64,000 bases of DNA from a virus: positions 186,001-250,000 of IMG/VR virus record IMGVR_UViG_3300009703_004110; one strand, 5' to 3'. Positions 35,187 to 43,646 of the stretch are shown here, one piece after another; within the stretch, counting starts at the first letter, position 1, and each line of letters begins with the position of its first letter. The translations under genes and the position numbers were made by a program. The notes under the pieces were generated by a model. The model did no database searches and was not told the DNA's origin. It saw only the letters and a program-made list of their open reading frames with translations.

Positions 35187-37012
35187 TCTACAGTCACACT
35201 CTTGGCCAGGTTTCTTGGCTTGTCAACATCGCACCCTCTGAGCGTTGCAATATGATAAGCTAGCAGTTGTAGAGGAATAATCGTCAACATAGGTGTAAAT
35301 AATTCGCAAGTCTTTGGCACTTCTATGATATTTTCAACAATCTTCTTAATAAATATATCACCCTCTGTAACTATTGATAGGATCTTTCCGCCACGAGCTT
35401 TTGTTTCCTCTATATTCGATACAATCTTATCATAGGATGAATCCATTGTAGATATAAATACAACCGGCATTGTATCATCGACTAAGGCGATCGGGCCATG
35501 CTTCATTTCGGCAGCAGGATACCCTTCTGCATGAATATAGCTTATTTCTTTTAGCTTTAAGGCACCTTCCAGTGCAACTGGAAAATTAACCCCGCGACCG
35601 AGGTACAAGAAGTTGTCTGCCTGATAATATTCTTTGGCCAGCCTCTCAATATGCTGACTATTTTCGAGAGCCTTCTTTATCTTTTTCGGAATTCGTTCAA
35701 GCTCTAGTAGATAGTCTATTAGCTGCTCATCTGTTAAGTGCCCTCTGTAGTGCGCCAGCTTCAGTGCGACCATATTGAGCAACATTAAAGTTCCGGTAAA
35801 AGCCTTGGTAGATGCAACACCTATCTCGATACCACATCTGGTGTAAGCTCCAGAATCAACTAGTCTTGCAATTGAGCTTCCAACAACATTGACAACGCCG
35901 AATACTTTGGCGCCGCGCTCCTTGGCAAGCTTAATAGCAGCTAAGGTATCTGCAGTTTCTCCAGACTGAGAAATGGCAATAACAATATCATTTGGCCCAA
36001 TTATAGGATTTCGATATCTAAACTCAGAGGCATATTCGACCTCTACAGGAATTCTTGCTAACTCTTCAATTACATACTCAGCAATAAGGCCTGCATGCCG
36101 GCTTGTGCCACATGATAGAATGATAATTCGGTTAGTATCGAGGATTTCTTTACTCAGCTCTTCTACACCGGACATATTTATGATACCGTCTTTAGCCCGA
36201 ACTCTTCCTCTGAAGCAATTTTTAACAGCCCTTGGCTGCTCATAAATTTCTTTCAGCATGAATGTTTCAAATCCGCCCTTCTCAATTTCATCAATCTCTA
36301 ATTCAACTTGAACAACTTTCGCCTCTTGTATATTAGCATTTAAATCTGTAACTTTCAAAGAGTCTTTAGTCAACGTTACTATCGTATCATCTTCAAGATA
36401 AACGATGTCTTTGGTATATTCTATAATTGGTGTGGCATCAGATGCTATGATATACTCATTATCACCAATACCAATTGCCAGTGGACTAGACCTCTTGGCC
36501 AAAATAAGCCTGTCTGGCTCTCGACTATCCATCAATGCTACTGCATAAGCCCCAACAACCTGGTGAAGCGCCAATCTAACGGCCTCTTCTATCCCGCATC
36601 CATGCTTATCACTTATGTACTGTATGAAGTTGACTAAAATCTCAGTATCTGTTTTGGACCAAAACTTAAAGCCTTCCTCTGTCAATAAACTTTTGAGTGT
36701 TTCGTAATTTTCTATGATGCCATTATGCACAACGGCTATATGGCCATTGTTTGACTCATGCGGATGGGCATTTTCTCTGGATGGAGCACCATGTGTAGCC
36801 CACCTAGTGTGTCCAATGCCAATATTTGAATCCCAATCATGAACTTTGTCTCTTAGCGTAGCAACTTTCCCTACGGTTTTGACAATGAGGCATCCATCAT
36901 CTAATAATGATAAGCCGGCCGAATCATAACCTCTATATTCTAGACGTTCCAGTCCTTTAATTAAAAGTTCTGCACAGTCTCGCTTACCAATATATCCAAT
37001 TATTCCGCACAT
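35183..37012 (-). CDS. glmS: Glutamine-fructose-6-phosphate aminotransferase (GlmS)
   Basis: 609 residues, full length. The N-terminal glutaminase domain starts MCGIIGYIGKRD with Cys2 as nucleophile and contains YRGYDSAGL and GHTRWATHG. The C-terminal part holds two sugar-isomerase domains (SCGTSRHAG, ISQSGETADTL, RGVNFPVALEGALKLKEISY) and the conserved end RNLAKSVTVE. It makes glucosamine-6-phosphate, the first step towards UDP-GlcNAc. Full motif conservation implies activity. In a phage it could feed sugar modification of DNA or virions or support the host wall; no dedicated glycosyltransferase is visible here. Confidence 0.96.
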   Translation of the reverse strand: MCGIIGYIGKRDCAELLIKGLERLEYRGYDSAGLSLLDDGCLIVKTVGKVATLRDKVHDWDSNIGIGHTRWATHGAPSRENAHPHESNNGHIAVVHNGIIENYETLKSLLTEEGFKFWSKTDTEILVNFIQYISDKHGCGIEEAVRLALHQVVGAYAVALMDSREPDRLILAKRSSPLAIGIGDNEYIIASDATPIIEYTKDIVYLEDDTIVTLTKDSLKVTDLNANIQEAKVVQVELEIDEIEKGGFETFMLKEIYEQPRAVKNCFRGRVRAKDGIINMSGVEELSKEILDTNRIIILSCGTSRHAGLIAEYVIEELARIPVEVEYASEFRYRNPIIGPNDIVIAISQSGETADTLAAIKLAKERGAKVFGVVNVVGSSIARLVDSGAYTRCGIEIGVASTKAFTGTLMLLNMVALKLAHYRGHLTDEQLIDYLLELERIPKKIKKALENSQHIERLAKEYYQADNFLYLGRGVNFPVALEGALKLKEISYIHAEGYPAAEMKHGPIALVDDTMPVVFISTMDSSYDKIVSNIEETKARGGKILSIVTEGDIFIKKIVENIIEVPKTCELFTPMLTIIPLQLLAYHIATLRGCDVDKPRNLAKSVTVE

Positions 37013-37020
37013 ATAAAGCC

Positions 37021-38214
37021 TTATTCTTGCTTATCTTTACAAACAACAATTAGCCTCTTTTCATCAGAAAATAATCTATTCGTTAAGCTCATTACATCAT
37101 CAGTTGTTATCTTCGAGAAGGCTTCCATATCTTGCTCTAATGAGTCCATATTAAACATGACCCTTCGAAGACTATCCTGTGTGACGCCCATCGTACTATC
37201 CTGTGTTGAATATATTTGAGAACGTATTTTGTTTTTAGTCCTTTGAAGTTCTTCCTCTGTCACCTTTTCTGTTGCAATCTTTTTCATCTCAGAGCCAATA
37301 ACGTCAATAACCTCTTCTAAGTTATCTTCCTCGGTCTGAAAGCTTACAACAAAGTGTCCAAGCTCTCTATGAGAACTATTATATGCTCCAATAGAATAAG
37401 CCAATCCGCGCTTCTCTCTAACCTCTGTAAATAACCGACTATCCATGCCGCCGCCCATGATTTGGGATGCAATCTCCATGGTATTCTGTTCCTTATCATA
37501 AAGATCTAATCCAGGCATACACACACATGCGTACGTGTGTTCAGTATTTTGTCTTTCAACAACGACAAGCTCATTCGGTAATTTGACTGGATCGTAAAGT
37601 GGTGCACTTAATGAGAATTTGGACGCACGACCGAAGTGTTTTGTAAGAAGTCTCTTGCCCTCTCGTTTTGAGCAATTAGCAGCCAAAGATACCACGGCAT
37701 TAGAGCGTCGATACAGTCGCTTGTAAAACTTTTTAAGCTCTTTATGGGTGAAGCTCTCAATACTCTCCTTGGTGCCAATAACAGGCTTCCCAAGGCGTCC
37801 AGGCATTAGTCTTCGACCCATTTCTAAATATAGATCATAAGAAGGATCATCGGCACCACTTATTTCTTCCTGCCTGACGACCTCTCTTTCCTTCAAAAAC
37901 TCTTCTTCTGGTATTGTAGATTGGAAGACCTGATCTGACAATATTTCCATTGCGATATCGATATTTTCAAATGGGACATAGATGTAATAACATACCATTT
38001 CTTGTGAAGTAAATGCGTTGGTATGACCGCCCAAGAATGCAACTTGCCTACCTATCTCTTGCCAGTCACGATTCTCAGTTCCTTTGAAGCACATATGTTC
38101 CATCATATGTGCGAGTCCCATTGTAAAACTATTTCCTTCTGATCTTGCTCCAGCATCTAAAGCGACAGATATAGTCGCCATCCTGCTGGAAACTTTATTA
38201 AACACATGTAACAT
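37021..38214 (-). CDS. M16-family zinc peptidase
   Basis: 397 residues, about the size of bacterial YmxG/PqqL-type M16 peptidases. The inverted zinc motif is HMMEH (HxxEH) near residue 32, with the downstream glutamate in EREVVRQEEI. Substrate and role are unknown; a virion or host-protein processing function is inference. Three tandem GGGTACAAAA-type motifs lie upstream. The start has AAGGA upstream. Confidence 0.9.
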   Translation of the reverse strand: MLHVFNKVSSRMATISVALDAGARSEGNSFTMGLAHMMEHMCFKGTENRDWQEIGRQVAFLGGHTNAFTSQEMVCYYIYVPFENIDIAMEILSDQVFQSTIPEEEFLKEREVVRQEEISGADDPSYDLYLEMGRRLMPGRLGKPVIGTKESIESFTHKELKKFYKRLYRRSNAVVSLAANCSKREGKRLLTKHFGRASKFSLSAPLYDPVKLPNELVVVERQNTEHTYACVCMPGLDLYDKEQNTMEIASQIMGGGMDSRLFTEVREKRGLAYSIGAYNSSHRELGHFVVSFQTEEDNLEEVIDVIGSEMKKIATEKVTEEELQRTKNKIRSQIYSTQDSTMGVTQDSLRRVMFNMDSLEQDMEAFSKITTDDVMSLTNRLFSDEKRLIVVCKDKQE

Positions 38215-38236
38215 TAAGTATCCTTATTTTATTCAA

Positions 38237-38303
38237 CCGTATTAAATTTTTATACCCTTCCGAGTTAAGATTTTGTACCCCAGCTGTAAACTTTTTGTAC
38301 CCT
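38237..38303 (-). promoter_or_regulatory. Three tandem GGGTA(C/T)AAAA motifs upstream of the M16 gene
   Basis: Read on the minus strand, copies start near 38302 (GGGTACAAAAAGTTTAC), 38280 (GGGTACAAAATCTTAAC) and 38255 (GGGTATAAAAATTTAAT), about 22-25 bases apart. A fourth close copy (GGGTACAAAAAATTTAC) lies at 43615-43599, just before another gene start. Spacing of about two helical turns suggests repeated protein-binding sites or promoters. Confidence 0.45.
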
Positions 38304-38313
38304 AAACAATAAA

Positions 38314-38345
38314 GGGGCAAACATATCTTTCGATATGCCTACCCC
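38314..38345 (-). terminator. Intrinsic terminator after the VWA/HExxH gene
   Basis: On minus-strand RNA a 13-pair stem (GGGGUAGGCAUAU with AUAUGUUUGCCCC, three of the pairs G-U) is closed by CGAAAG, a GAAA tetraloop. It is followed by UUUAUUGUUU. It begins 13 bases after the stop at 38358 and separates this unit from the M16 gene. Confidence 0.78.
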
Positions 38346-38357
38346 AACGAGGATTCT

Positions 38358-39512
38358 TTATCGACGTTTCTTAAGGTCGATGACTACTCTTTTACCCCAA
38401 GGGGGTACAACGCTTTCTCCGGCGGGGCATAGACACCATAATACTCTTGCTCTTGGCTTCCCAGGGAACGGCGCGAAACCATCAGTCATAATGATTAGAC
38501 CGTCATACTTTAGGTCTTCTGATAACTCTACGATAGGACCAAAAGCTGTTCCACCTCGTCCGACGACATTTAGCTTTTGAGCCTTCTTGTCGAATGGTAC
38601 AGGCTTGCCATATATCTTGGTATCGAAGAAGATGAGATCACATTGAACATGATCAATCATTCCGTTTAGTTCATCTAAGAATAGCGACAAATCGCTGTCT
38701 GATACGGAACCAGAGGTATCAATCGATACCAGCAACTTACTAGTGTAGTCTCGCTTTGTACCGGGGTTAGAATAGCCCCATCGTCTGTTAGGACGCATAC
38801 GAGTATTTCGTCTGCCGGCCAGGACCAGCTTGTTGATGAAGTACCTTACTTCCTTCTTCCAGTTTACAATCGGTTTATTTGCTGCGATGACCTGTTGCGC
38901 AATCTTACCAGGAATATCTCCCCAGCCACGCTTTTCCTGATCCTTAATTGCTCTTGAGGCAATACCTCGGACCTTTTCTTTGATAACGTCCTCTTCGCAC
39001 TCACCCCATTTGGAGTGATCATCTACCAATTCACCTTTTCCATCGGCCATACCTTCTACAGTCGTACCTTGCTTATCAGCCTCTTTCTTTAACTTTTCGT
39101 AGTACCACTCAGCAGATTCAAAATCTGGCAAGTTAAAAGCCTTTGGATACAATGCTCCATCAGGCAGGTTCACGATATTACAGTTGATCGCAAGATCCGC
39201 AGTAATATTGAAGTTTCTCATATTGTAATCAAAATGAGCTGCTCTTGTGATGTGATGCAGTAGAACATGCAGAGACTCGTGAATAAGTACGGCCTTAAGT
39301 TCGTTCTGAGTCAAACCAGAAATAAAGTCAGGGTTGTAGTATAAAGCTAAGTCAACACGTCTCGTAACACCAACTGCCATAGTTGGAATATCGTATGCCT
39401 CAATCTTGTTGAGGAACAAAAAGACTGTTCCAAAAATAGGCTTGAAGATGACTAACTTCGAGATAGCCCCATCAAGCCTTTCGCGGGCCTCACGATTTTT
39501 AATCCTTGCCAT
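38358..39512 (-). CDS. VWA-like protein with HExxH metal site (DUF2201-type)
   Basis: 384 residues. An N-terminal metallopeptidase-like region holds HESLHVLLHH (zinc motif HExxH at 78-82, with His86/87). A C-terminal VWA domain has the metal site SIDTSGSVSDSD around residue 265. This two-part architecture is the usual partner of MoxR-type AAA ATPases, and such an ATPase is encoded next door at 39576-40634. Together they are thought to act as a chaperone or metal-insertion machine in bacteria. What they act on here is unknown. Confidence 0.82.
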   Translation of the reverse strand: MARIKNREARERLDGAISKLVIFKPIFGTVFLFLNKIEAYDIPTMAVGVTRRVDLALYYNPDFISGLTQNELKAVLIHESLHVLLHHITRAAHFDYNMRNFNITADLAINCNIVNLPDGALYPKAFNLPDFESAEWYYEKLKKEADKQGTTVEGMADGKGELVDDHSKWGECEEDVIKEKVRGIASRAIKDQEKRGWGDIPGKIAQQVIAANKPIVNWKKEVRYFINKLVLAGRRNTRMRPNRRWGYSNPGTKRDYTSKLLVSIDTSGSVSDSDLSLFLDELNGMIDHVQCDLIFFDTKIYGKPVPFDKKAQKLNVVGRGGTAFGPIVELSEDLKYDGLIIMTDGFAPFPGKPRARVLWCLCPAGESVVPPWGKRVVIDLKKRR

Positions 39513-39575
39513 TTATATCTCCTCGTTTGGTAATGAAGAACAAGACGCGAATTAACATGCCCTGCTCAAAGTTGC

Positions 39576-40634
39576 TTAGCCCTTTAGGAAGGTGCCTCGC
39601 AGCTTCTTTTCCATTTCAGGATCGTGACGCCATGCAGCAACAATCTTCTTCGTCTTAGGCTCGTTTAGAAGCTCGATCCAAGTGCTTGAAGTTACATCGG
39701 CAGGAAGAACCTTAAAGAACTCACGAAGAGCGGCCTTCTGAACGTCCCCAATTTTCTTGGACGGACGCCTCTTCAATTCGGCGACTACTGCATTGGCGTG
39801 TGCCGCAATAACCTCGATATCAGAGCAAGCTCCTTCGACTCGGTCTTTCACTTCGTCCCACTTGTCAAGAATGTCGGCCGCACGTAGACGTGAGAACTCA
39901 TTCTGAACATACTTCTGGAACATAGCTGCGATTTCAGAACCGAGCCATCCCTTTACGACCTGAGTGAGCAAACCTTCTCGTCCACCGGAATAAAGACCGA
40001 GAGACTTAAGTGACTTGTCACAAGCAACCCAACTACGACGAGAAGGATATACTCGTCCAGCCTCAAGGTTACCAACCGGAGGATCTAGTACTTGCTGATT
40101 TGATCTAACAAATTCTATTACCTCTTCTGATACGCCATTGGCATCTGCCCACTTCAACCATTCCTTGTGAGAAGGATCAAAGTCGATGATAAACCAGCGA
40201 TCAAGTAGTGCCGGGTCAAGCTCGACAACATCGTAATCGTCGTCAGCATTTACCGCCGTTACAACTCTCCATCCACTCGGAAGGTTTTCACCATCCAGGC
40301 GACGGTCAAGACAGATTTCGAATACTGCCTGCAAAACGTCCTTAGACGCTCTGTTAAGCTCATCGAAGAACAAGATTCCACCAGACTCGGGATCACGTGG
40401 CCACCAATAGGGCTTAGCAAAATCCGTTCTCTTTTCGGCTTCATCGATAAAGGGCAAACCCTTAATATCTCCAACTTCACACTGACTCAGACGAACATCG
40501 AAAAATTCGATACCCATTTCTTCTGCCGCTTGCTTAACAACAGATGACTTTCCAACACCGTGCTTAGCACGAAGCATAACTGAAAAGGCCGTTGGCAATG
40601 TTTTCAACAGATCTTTAGTTTGATTTGCATTCAT
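39576..40634 (-). CDS. MoxR-type AAA+ ATPase
   Basis: 352 residues. Walker A AKHGVGKS at 23-30, Walker B GGILFFDELNRAS, sensor 1 VVTAVNADDDYDV and the arginine-finger region LDPALLDRWFIIDFD are all present. It pairs with the VWA/HExxH gene 63 bases downstream. Helicase-loader or cobalt-chelatase-like ATPases look similar, but the VWA partner makes a MoxR system the best reading. Confidence 0.85.
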   Translation of the reverse strand: MNANQTKDLLKTLPTAFSVMLRAKHGVGKSSVVKQAAEEMGIEFFDVRLSQCEVGDIKGLPFIDEAEKRTDFAKPYWWPRDPESGGILFFDELNRASKDVLQAVFEICLDRRLDGENLPSGWRVVTAVNADDDYDVVELDPALLDRWFIIDFDPSHKEWLKWADANGVSEEVIEFVRSNQQVLDPPVGNLEAGRVYPSRRSWVACDKSLKSLGLYSGGREGLLTQVVKGWLGSEIAAMFQKYVQNEFSRLRAADILDKWDEVKDRVEGACSDIEVIAAHANAVVAELKRRPSKKIGDVQKAALREFFKVLPADVTSSTWIELLNEPKTKKIVAAWRHDPEMEKKLRGTFLKG

Positions 40635-40732
40635 TTAGTTTTTCCTCGTTTAAATTAACCTAATATACCAACGACACAACTATCGGTATACAACACACTA
40701 TTACCCTTAGGTTTTTGTTTTTAGGCTAATCT

Positions 40733-41056
40733 TTACTTGGAGTCACCAAAGTCTACTTCTAGTAATCTACCATGCTGTCTAACTGCGGCCATTAAAACCA
40801 AATCAATCATCCTCCTTAATTCCGGTGAAGTTGTCTGATCTGCTCTTACATCCCTCATATCATGAATAATTAAAGATGTAATGCTGGCAACTTCGCCTGG
40901 CATCAAGGGTTGTGGCTGCATTTGCTGACCACGTAATTTCTGTATTTGACCTTGGGCGTCTTGAACCCTATTCATTAGGTCTGCCAAGTCGCCATTTTTA
41001 AGCGCGCTTAAAACGTCTTCTGCTTCCTGAGTTGACTCAGATGTATTTTCACTCAT
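40733..41056 (-). CDS. Hypothetical protein, 107 residues
   Basis: Acidic, helical N-terminus (SENTSESTQEAEDVL), Gln-rich middle (GQQMQPQPLMPGEV) and helical end. It follows guaB by nine bases. No recognised domain. The 98 bases after it hold no gene; I see only an AT-rich stretch with a GGGTAATA motif near 40700. Confidence 0.5.
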   Translation of the reverse strand: MSENTSESTQEAEDVLSALKNGDLADLMNRVQDAQGQIQKLRGQQMQPQPLMPGEVASITSLIIHDMRDVRADQTTSPELRRMIDLVLMAAVRQHGRLLEVDFGDSK

Positions 41057-41065
41057 TTTATTCTC

Positions 41066-42130
41066 CTATCTTTGTATTGTGCCATAAGCATGTGATTCAG
41101 AGAGTCCTGAACCGGTTATTTTAATAAATGTGGCATTTTGCCTTAGTTCTTCTAAATTATCAGCATTTGCATAAGTAAAGCCAACTTTTAAGCCTCCTAT
41201 GAACTCTCCAACAACCCTTTCCAAGCTTCCCTTGTATGGGGTTAGTGTAGAGACACCCTCAGCCACTGTTCCTTTTTTCATTCCGCCTTTCTTTTCCATT
41301 TGAACTTCTGCGCTCGCCATTCCTCTATATTTCTTCCAAGCTTTACCGTCGTTTGTATAGATTTTTTCACCAGGAGCTTCTTTGGTTCCGGCCAATATTC
41401 CTCCGCACATTATAGCAGAAGCACCGGCCCCAATGCTCTTGGATAAGTCCATCGGATATTTAATACCGCCATCTGCAATTAAAGCAACGCCTGTCTTTGC
41501 AGAAATATCTGCACAGTCAAGAATGGAAGCAAAAGTTGGCATTCCAAAGCCGGTTTGAATTCTAGTTTTACAAATAGAACCGCCGCCTATACCAACTCTA
41601 ATGGCACTTGCACTAAGCTCGGTTAGAAACTCAAAGCCCTCAGCAGTAGCTACATTTCCAACCATTAATGGGATATCACCATGAGTCATATCCTGTATAT
41701 ATTGTACCGCATCACGCATCAAAACGTGGTATCCGTTTGCTATATCAATAGAAAACATATCTATACTATTACCGTACTCTCGATACAAATATCTGGCTCG
41801 TTCTAGCTCACTTTTAGTGACCCCTATCGCCGGCACTACAAAGGTACCCTCGTTTGGCGGCAAAAGCATGACACGCATAATCTCAGCCTGTCTCTGTGGA
41901 GTCATAAATCTGTGCAACACTCCCAGTCCACCCAGCTTAGATATAGCGACTGCCATTTCAAGCTCTGTAACTGTATCCATTGGAGATGAAATAATTGGTA
42001 TTTCCAGTTTAAGTGGACCAATCATAGTTGAAGTATCTCCACCTAATCTTGATAGCTTTTCAGAATATACATTTGGAAGAAGCAAAACATCATCGAATGC
42101 TAAGCACTCTTTAATCTCTTTAATTCTCAT
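41066..42130 (-). CDS. guaB: IMP dehydrogenase without CBS domains
   Basis: 354 residues of TIM-barrel. The catalytic loop reads GIGGGSICKTRIQTGFGMPT with the active Cys. The purine-binding part is VALIADGGIKYPMD and the flap region is GVSTLTPYKGSLERVVGEF. The end ITGSGLSESHAYG matches IMPDH (ITGAGLRESH) better than GMP reductase, whose size is similar. It converts IMP to XMP towards GTP. The regulatory CBS pair found in bacterial GuaB is missing, so it may escape feedback control. It overlaps the upstream metalloprotease gene. Confidence 0.82.
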   Translation of the reverse strand: MRIKEIKECLAFDDVLLLPNVYSEKLSRLGGDTSTMIGPLKLEIPIISSPMDTVTELEMAVAISKLGGLGVLHRFMTPQRQAEIMRVMLLPPNEGTFVVPAIGVTKSELERARYLYREYGNSIDMFSIDIANGYHVLMRDAVQYIQDMTHGDIPLMVGNVATAEGFEFLTELSASAIRVGIGGGSICKTRIQTGFGMPTFASILDCADISAKTGVALIADGGIKYPMDLSKSIGAGASAIMCGGILAGTKEAPGEKIYTNDGKAWKKYRGMASAEVQMEKKGGMKKGTVAEGVSTLTPYKGSLERVVGEFIGGLKVGFTYANADNLEELRQNATFIKITGSGLSESHAYGTIQR

Positions 42131-42705
42131 TTAACCCTCCTGCCAAATCTTTCCATAGAATAAAAACCTTGGAAATCTATAGCCAAACTCTCAGTGCCGC
42201 CAATCCAGTATTGATCCCAGCACATCGTATCATAAAAGTAATGTGACATTTCATGACCAAGCAAAACCCTATCTATAATCAAAGAGTCTCTATCAGTCAG
42301 CAATATCGATGACGTGTCCGGGTCTTCCGTATAAGGATCATACATAGCCCATCTATCATCTACATTATTTTCGGTTACCGGATATCTATTTTTATCATTT
42401 ATGACACTTGGGCTTACAATATAGATATCCAAATTAACTTCTTTACATATGTCAGTTGGAAAGCCTTTATTCTGAGCATATCGTTTTATCGAATCATTTA
42501 TAATCTTAACTTCTCGCTGTACAAACTCTGGACTAAACGTTGTGTTTCTTGGGGTATACAACATTATATCAATATCTGCTTGTACTACATCAACGTTAGT
42601 GAATTTAATATCACCAAGCGGACTATAGTGTGAAGGCGATACCGCGCCAAGTAAAAGCAAAGCAGCTAAAAGTAAGATTACAAGGTTACCTGTCCCTTTT
42701 CTCAT
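42127..42705 (-). CDS. Membrane-anchored HExxH metallopeptidase
   Basis: 192 residues. A hydrophobic N-terminal segment (LVILLLAALLLLGAV, 8-22) is a signal anchor or signal peptide. The zinc motif HEMSH lies at 151-155, followed by the aromatic YFYD. It would act outside the cytoplasm, so cell-wall, envelope or exclusion roles are possible; none is proven by the sequence. Its start is covered by the 59-residue gene upstream. Confidence 0.68.
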   Translation of the reverse strand: MRKGTGNLVILLLAALLLLGAVSPSHYSPLGDIKFTNVDVVQADIDIMLYTPRNTTFSPEFVQREVKIINDSIKRYAQNKGFPTDICKEVNLDIYIVSPSVINDKNRYPVTENNVDDRWAMYDPYTEDPDTSSILLTDRDSLIIDRVLLGHEMSHYFYDTMCWDQYWIGGTESLAIDFQGFYSMERFGRRVK

Positions 42706-42865
42706 ATGTTATATCTTTACTCTCAACCTCTAAGATATCTACCTTTAAAGTCGGCATAGCGCGGAGCCACTCTAGATCCCATCGAGATAGCCCATAATGA
42801 ATATCAACACGCCCGCTATCTCTATTTGTAACCTTTACTTTGTAGTACCTCTTCTTTCTAGTCAT
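42686..42865 (-). CDS. Small basic protein, 59 residues
   Basis: Frame from ATG 42865 (AGGAG six bases upstream) to TAA 42686, beginning MTRKKRYYKVKV. It overlaps the upstream gene's stop by eight bases (ATGACTAG) and the next gene's start by 20. It explains an otherwise empty 150-base gap. Function unknown; the basic start may bind nucleic acid. Confidence 0.6.
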   Translation of the reverse strand: MTRKKRYYKVKVTNRDSGRVDIHYGLSRWDLEWLRAMPTLKVDILEVESKDITYEKRDR

Positions 42866-43589
42866 TATTCTCTCCTAAATTATTTAGGCGTTGCTCAATT
42901 ATTGACCGTATATTTTCACTCTTTTGGAAGTTTCGATTGCCAAGGATATACGGTAGCTCCTCTACATCGATTTTTTTAACAAGATGTCTAACCACCTTAA
43001 ATGATAGGTCATCTTTCATTTCCTTAAGTTTTGGGTATCCTATGGGGGCCATCATGACGCCTACTTCTCGTATTTCGCATCGTGGATCTGAAAGCATTTT
43101 GTCCAATGCTTTTCGCCCTAATTTAATCATTGCAGCCTTACGAACTTTGGCCGTCTTATCATCTGATAGTTTTAATAAAGTTTCAGTATTGCAACCTTTC
43201 ATAGCTAAAAGCTTATGAGTCATAATCGGACTTTCGGCTAGTCTGTCAAATAAGTCAAAACTGTAATACTCCGCCACATAAGCTCTAGACGCTAAGAAGC
43301 TAAAATTTAGAGTTGCCTCTTCCCAGTGCTTTACTTTACCTACATTGCATTTGGCTATTTGACTATAAAACAAATTAACAGTCCAGTCATCATAATTGGA
43401 AATAGCTGCCGCGATTTCTTCAATATTCTCAATAGCTTCAGTGTCAAGCTCAACCAAAATACGCATCTCTTCTCTTGATAAAAAGTCTGTTACAGTCTTA
43501 GTCGGAGTTTTCCAACGTGAAGAAATTGAGTTAATACACTTTTGATAAAATGTATTATTATCATTAAATGTTGATATATCATCCATCAT
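42858..43589 (-). CDS. HEAT-like helical repeat protein
   Basis: About 243 residues from ATG 43589 (AAGGA upstream). An alternative TTG start at 43625 would place a GGGTACAAAA motif inside the gene and is less likely. The second half has short helical repeats (TLLKLSDDKTAKVRKAAMIK, then DKMLSDPRCEIREVGVMMA) like leucine-rich-variant or HEAT repeats. A scaffold or binding role is likely. A second HEAT-like protein is encoded at 50059-50907. Confidence 0.55.
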   Translation of the reverse strand: MMDDISTFNDNNTFYQKCINSISSRWKTPTKTVTDFLSREEMRILVELDTEAIENIEEIAAAISNYDDWTVNLFYSQIAKCNVGKVKHWEEATLNFSFLASRAYVAEYYSFDLFDRLAESPIMTHKLLAMKGCNTETLLKLSDDKTAKVRKAAMIKLGRKALDKMLSDPRCEIREVGVMMAPIGYPKLKEMKDDLSFKVVRHLVKKIDVEELPYILGNRNFQKSENIRSIIEQRLNNLGENND

Positions 43590-43598
43590 AAGATCCTT

Positions 43599-43615
43599 GT
43601 AAATTTTTTGTACCC
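43599..43615 (-). promoter_or_regulatory. GGGTACAAAA motif, isolated copy
   Basis: Minus-strand GGGTACAAAAAATTTAC, ending ten bases before the ATG at 43589 and matching the tandem copies at 38237-38303. Its location in the leader would suit an mRNA-binding repressor as well as a promoter. Confidence 0.35.
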
Positions 43616-43646
43616 AAACTTTCAAGAGCGAAAGCTCAACCGGAGT

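Noticed and set aside
41066-42130. GMP reductase
   Set aside because: The size fits, but the C-terminal ITGSGLSESH and PYKGSLERVV segments follow IMP dehydrogenase.
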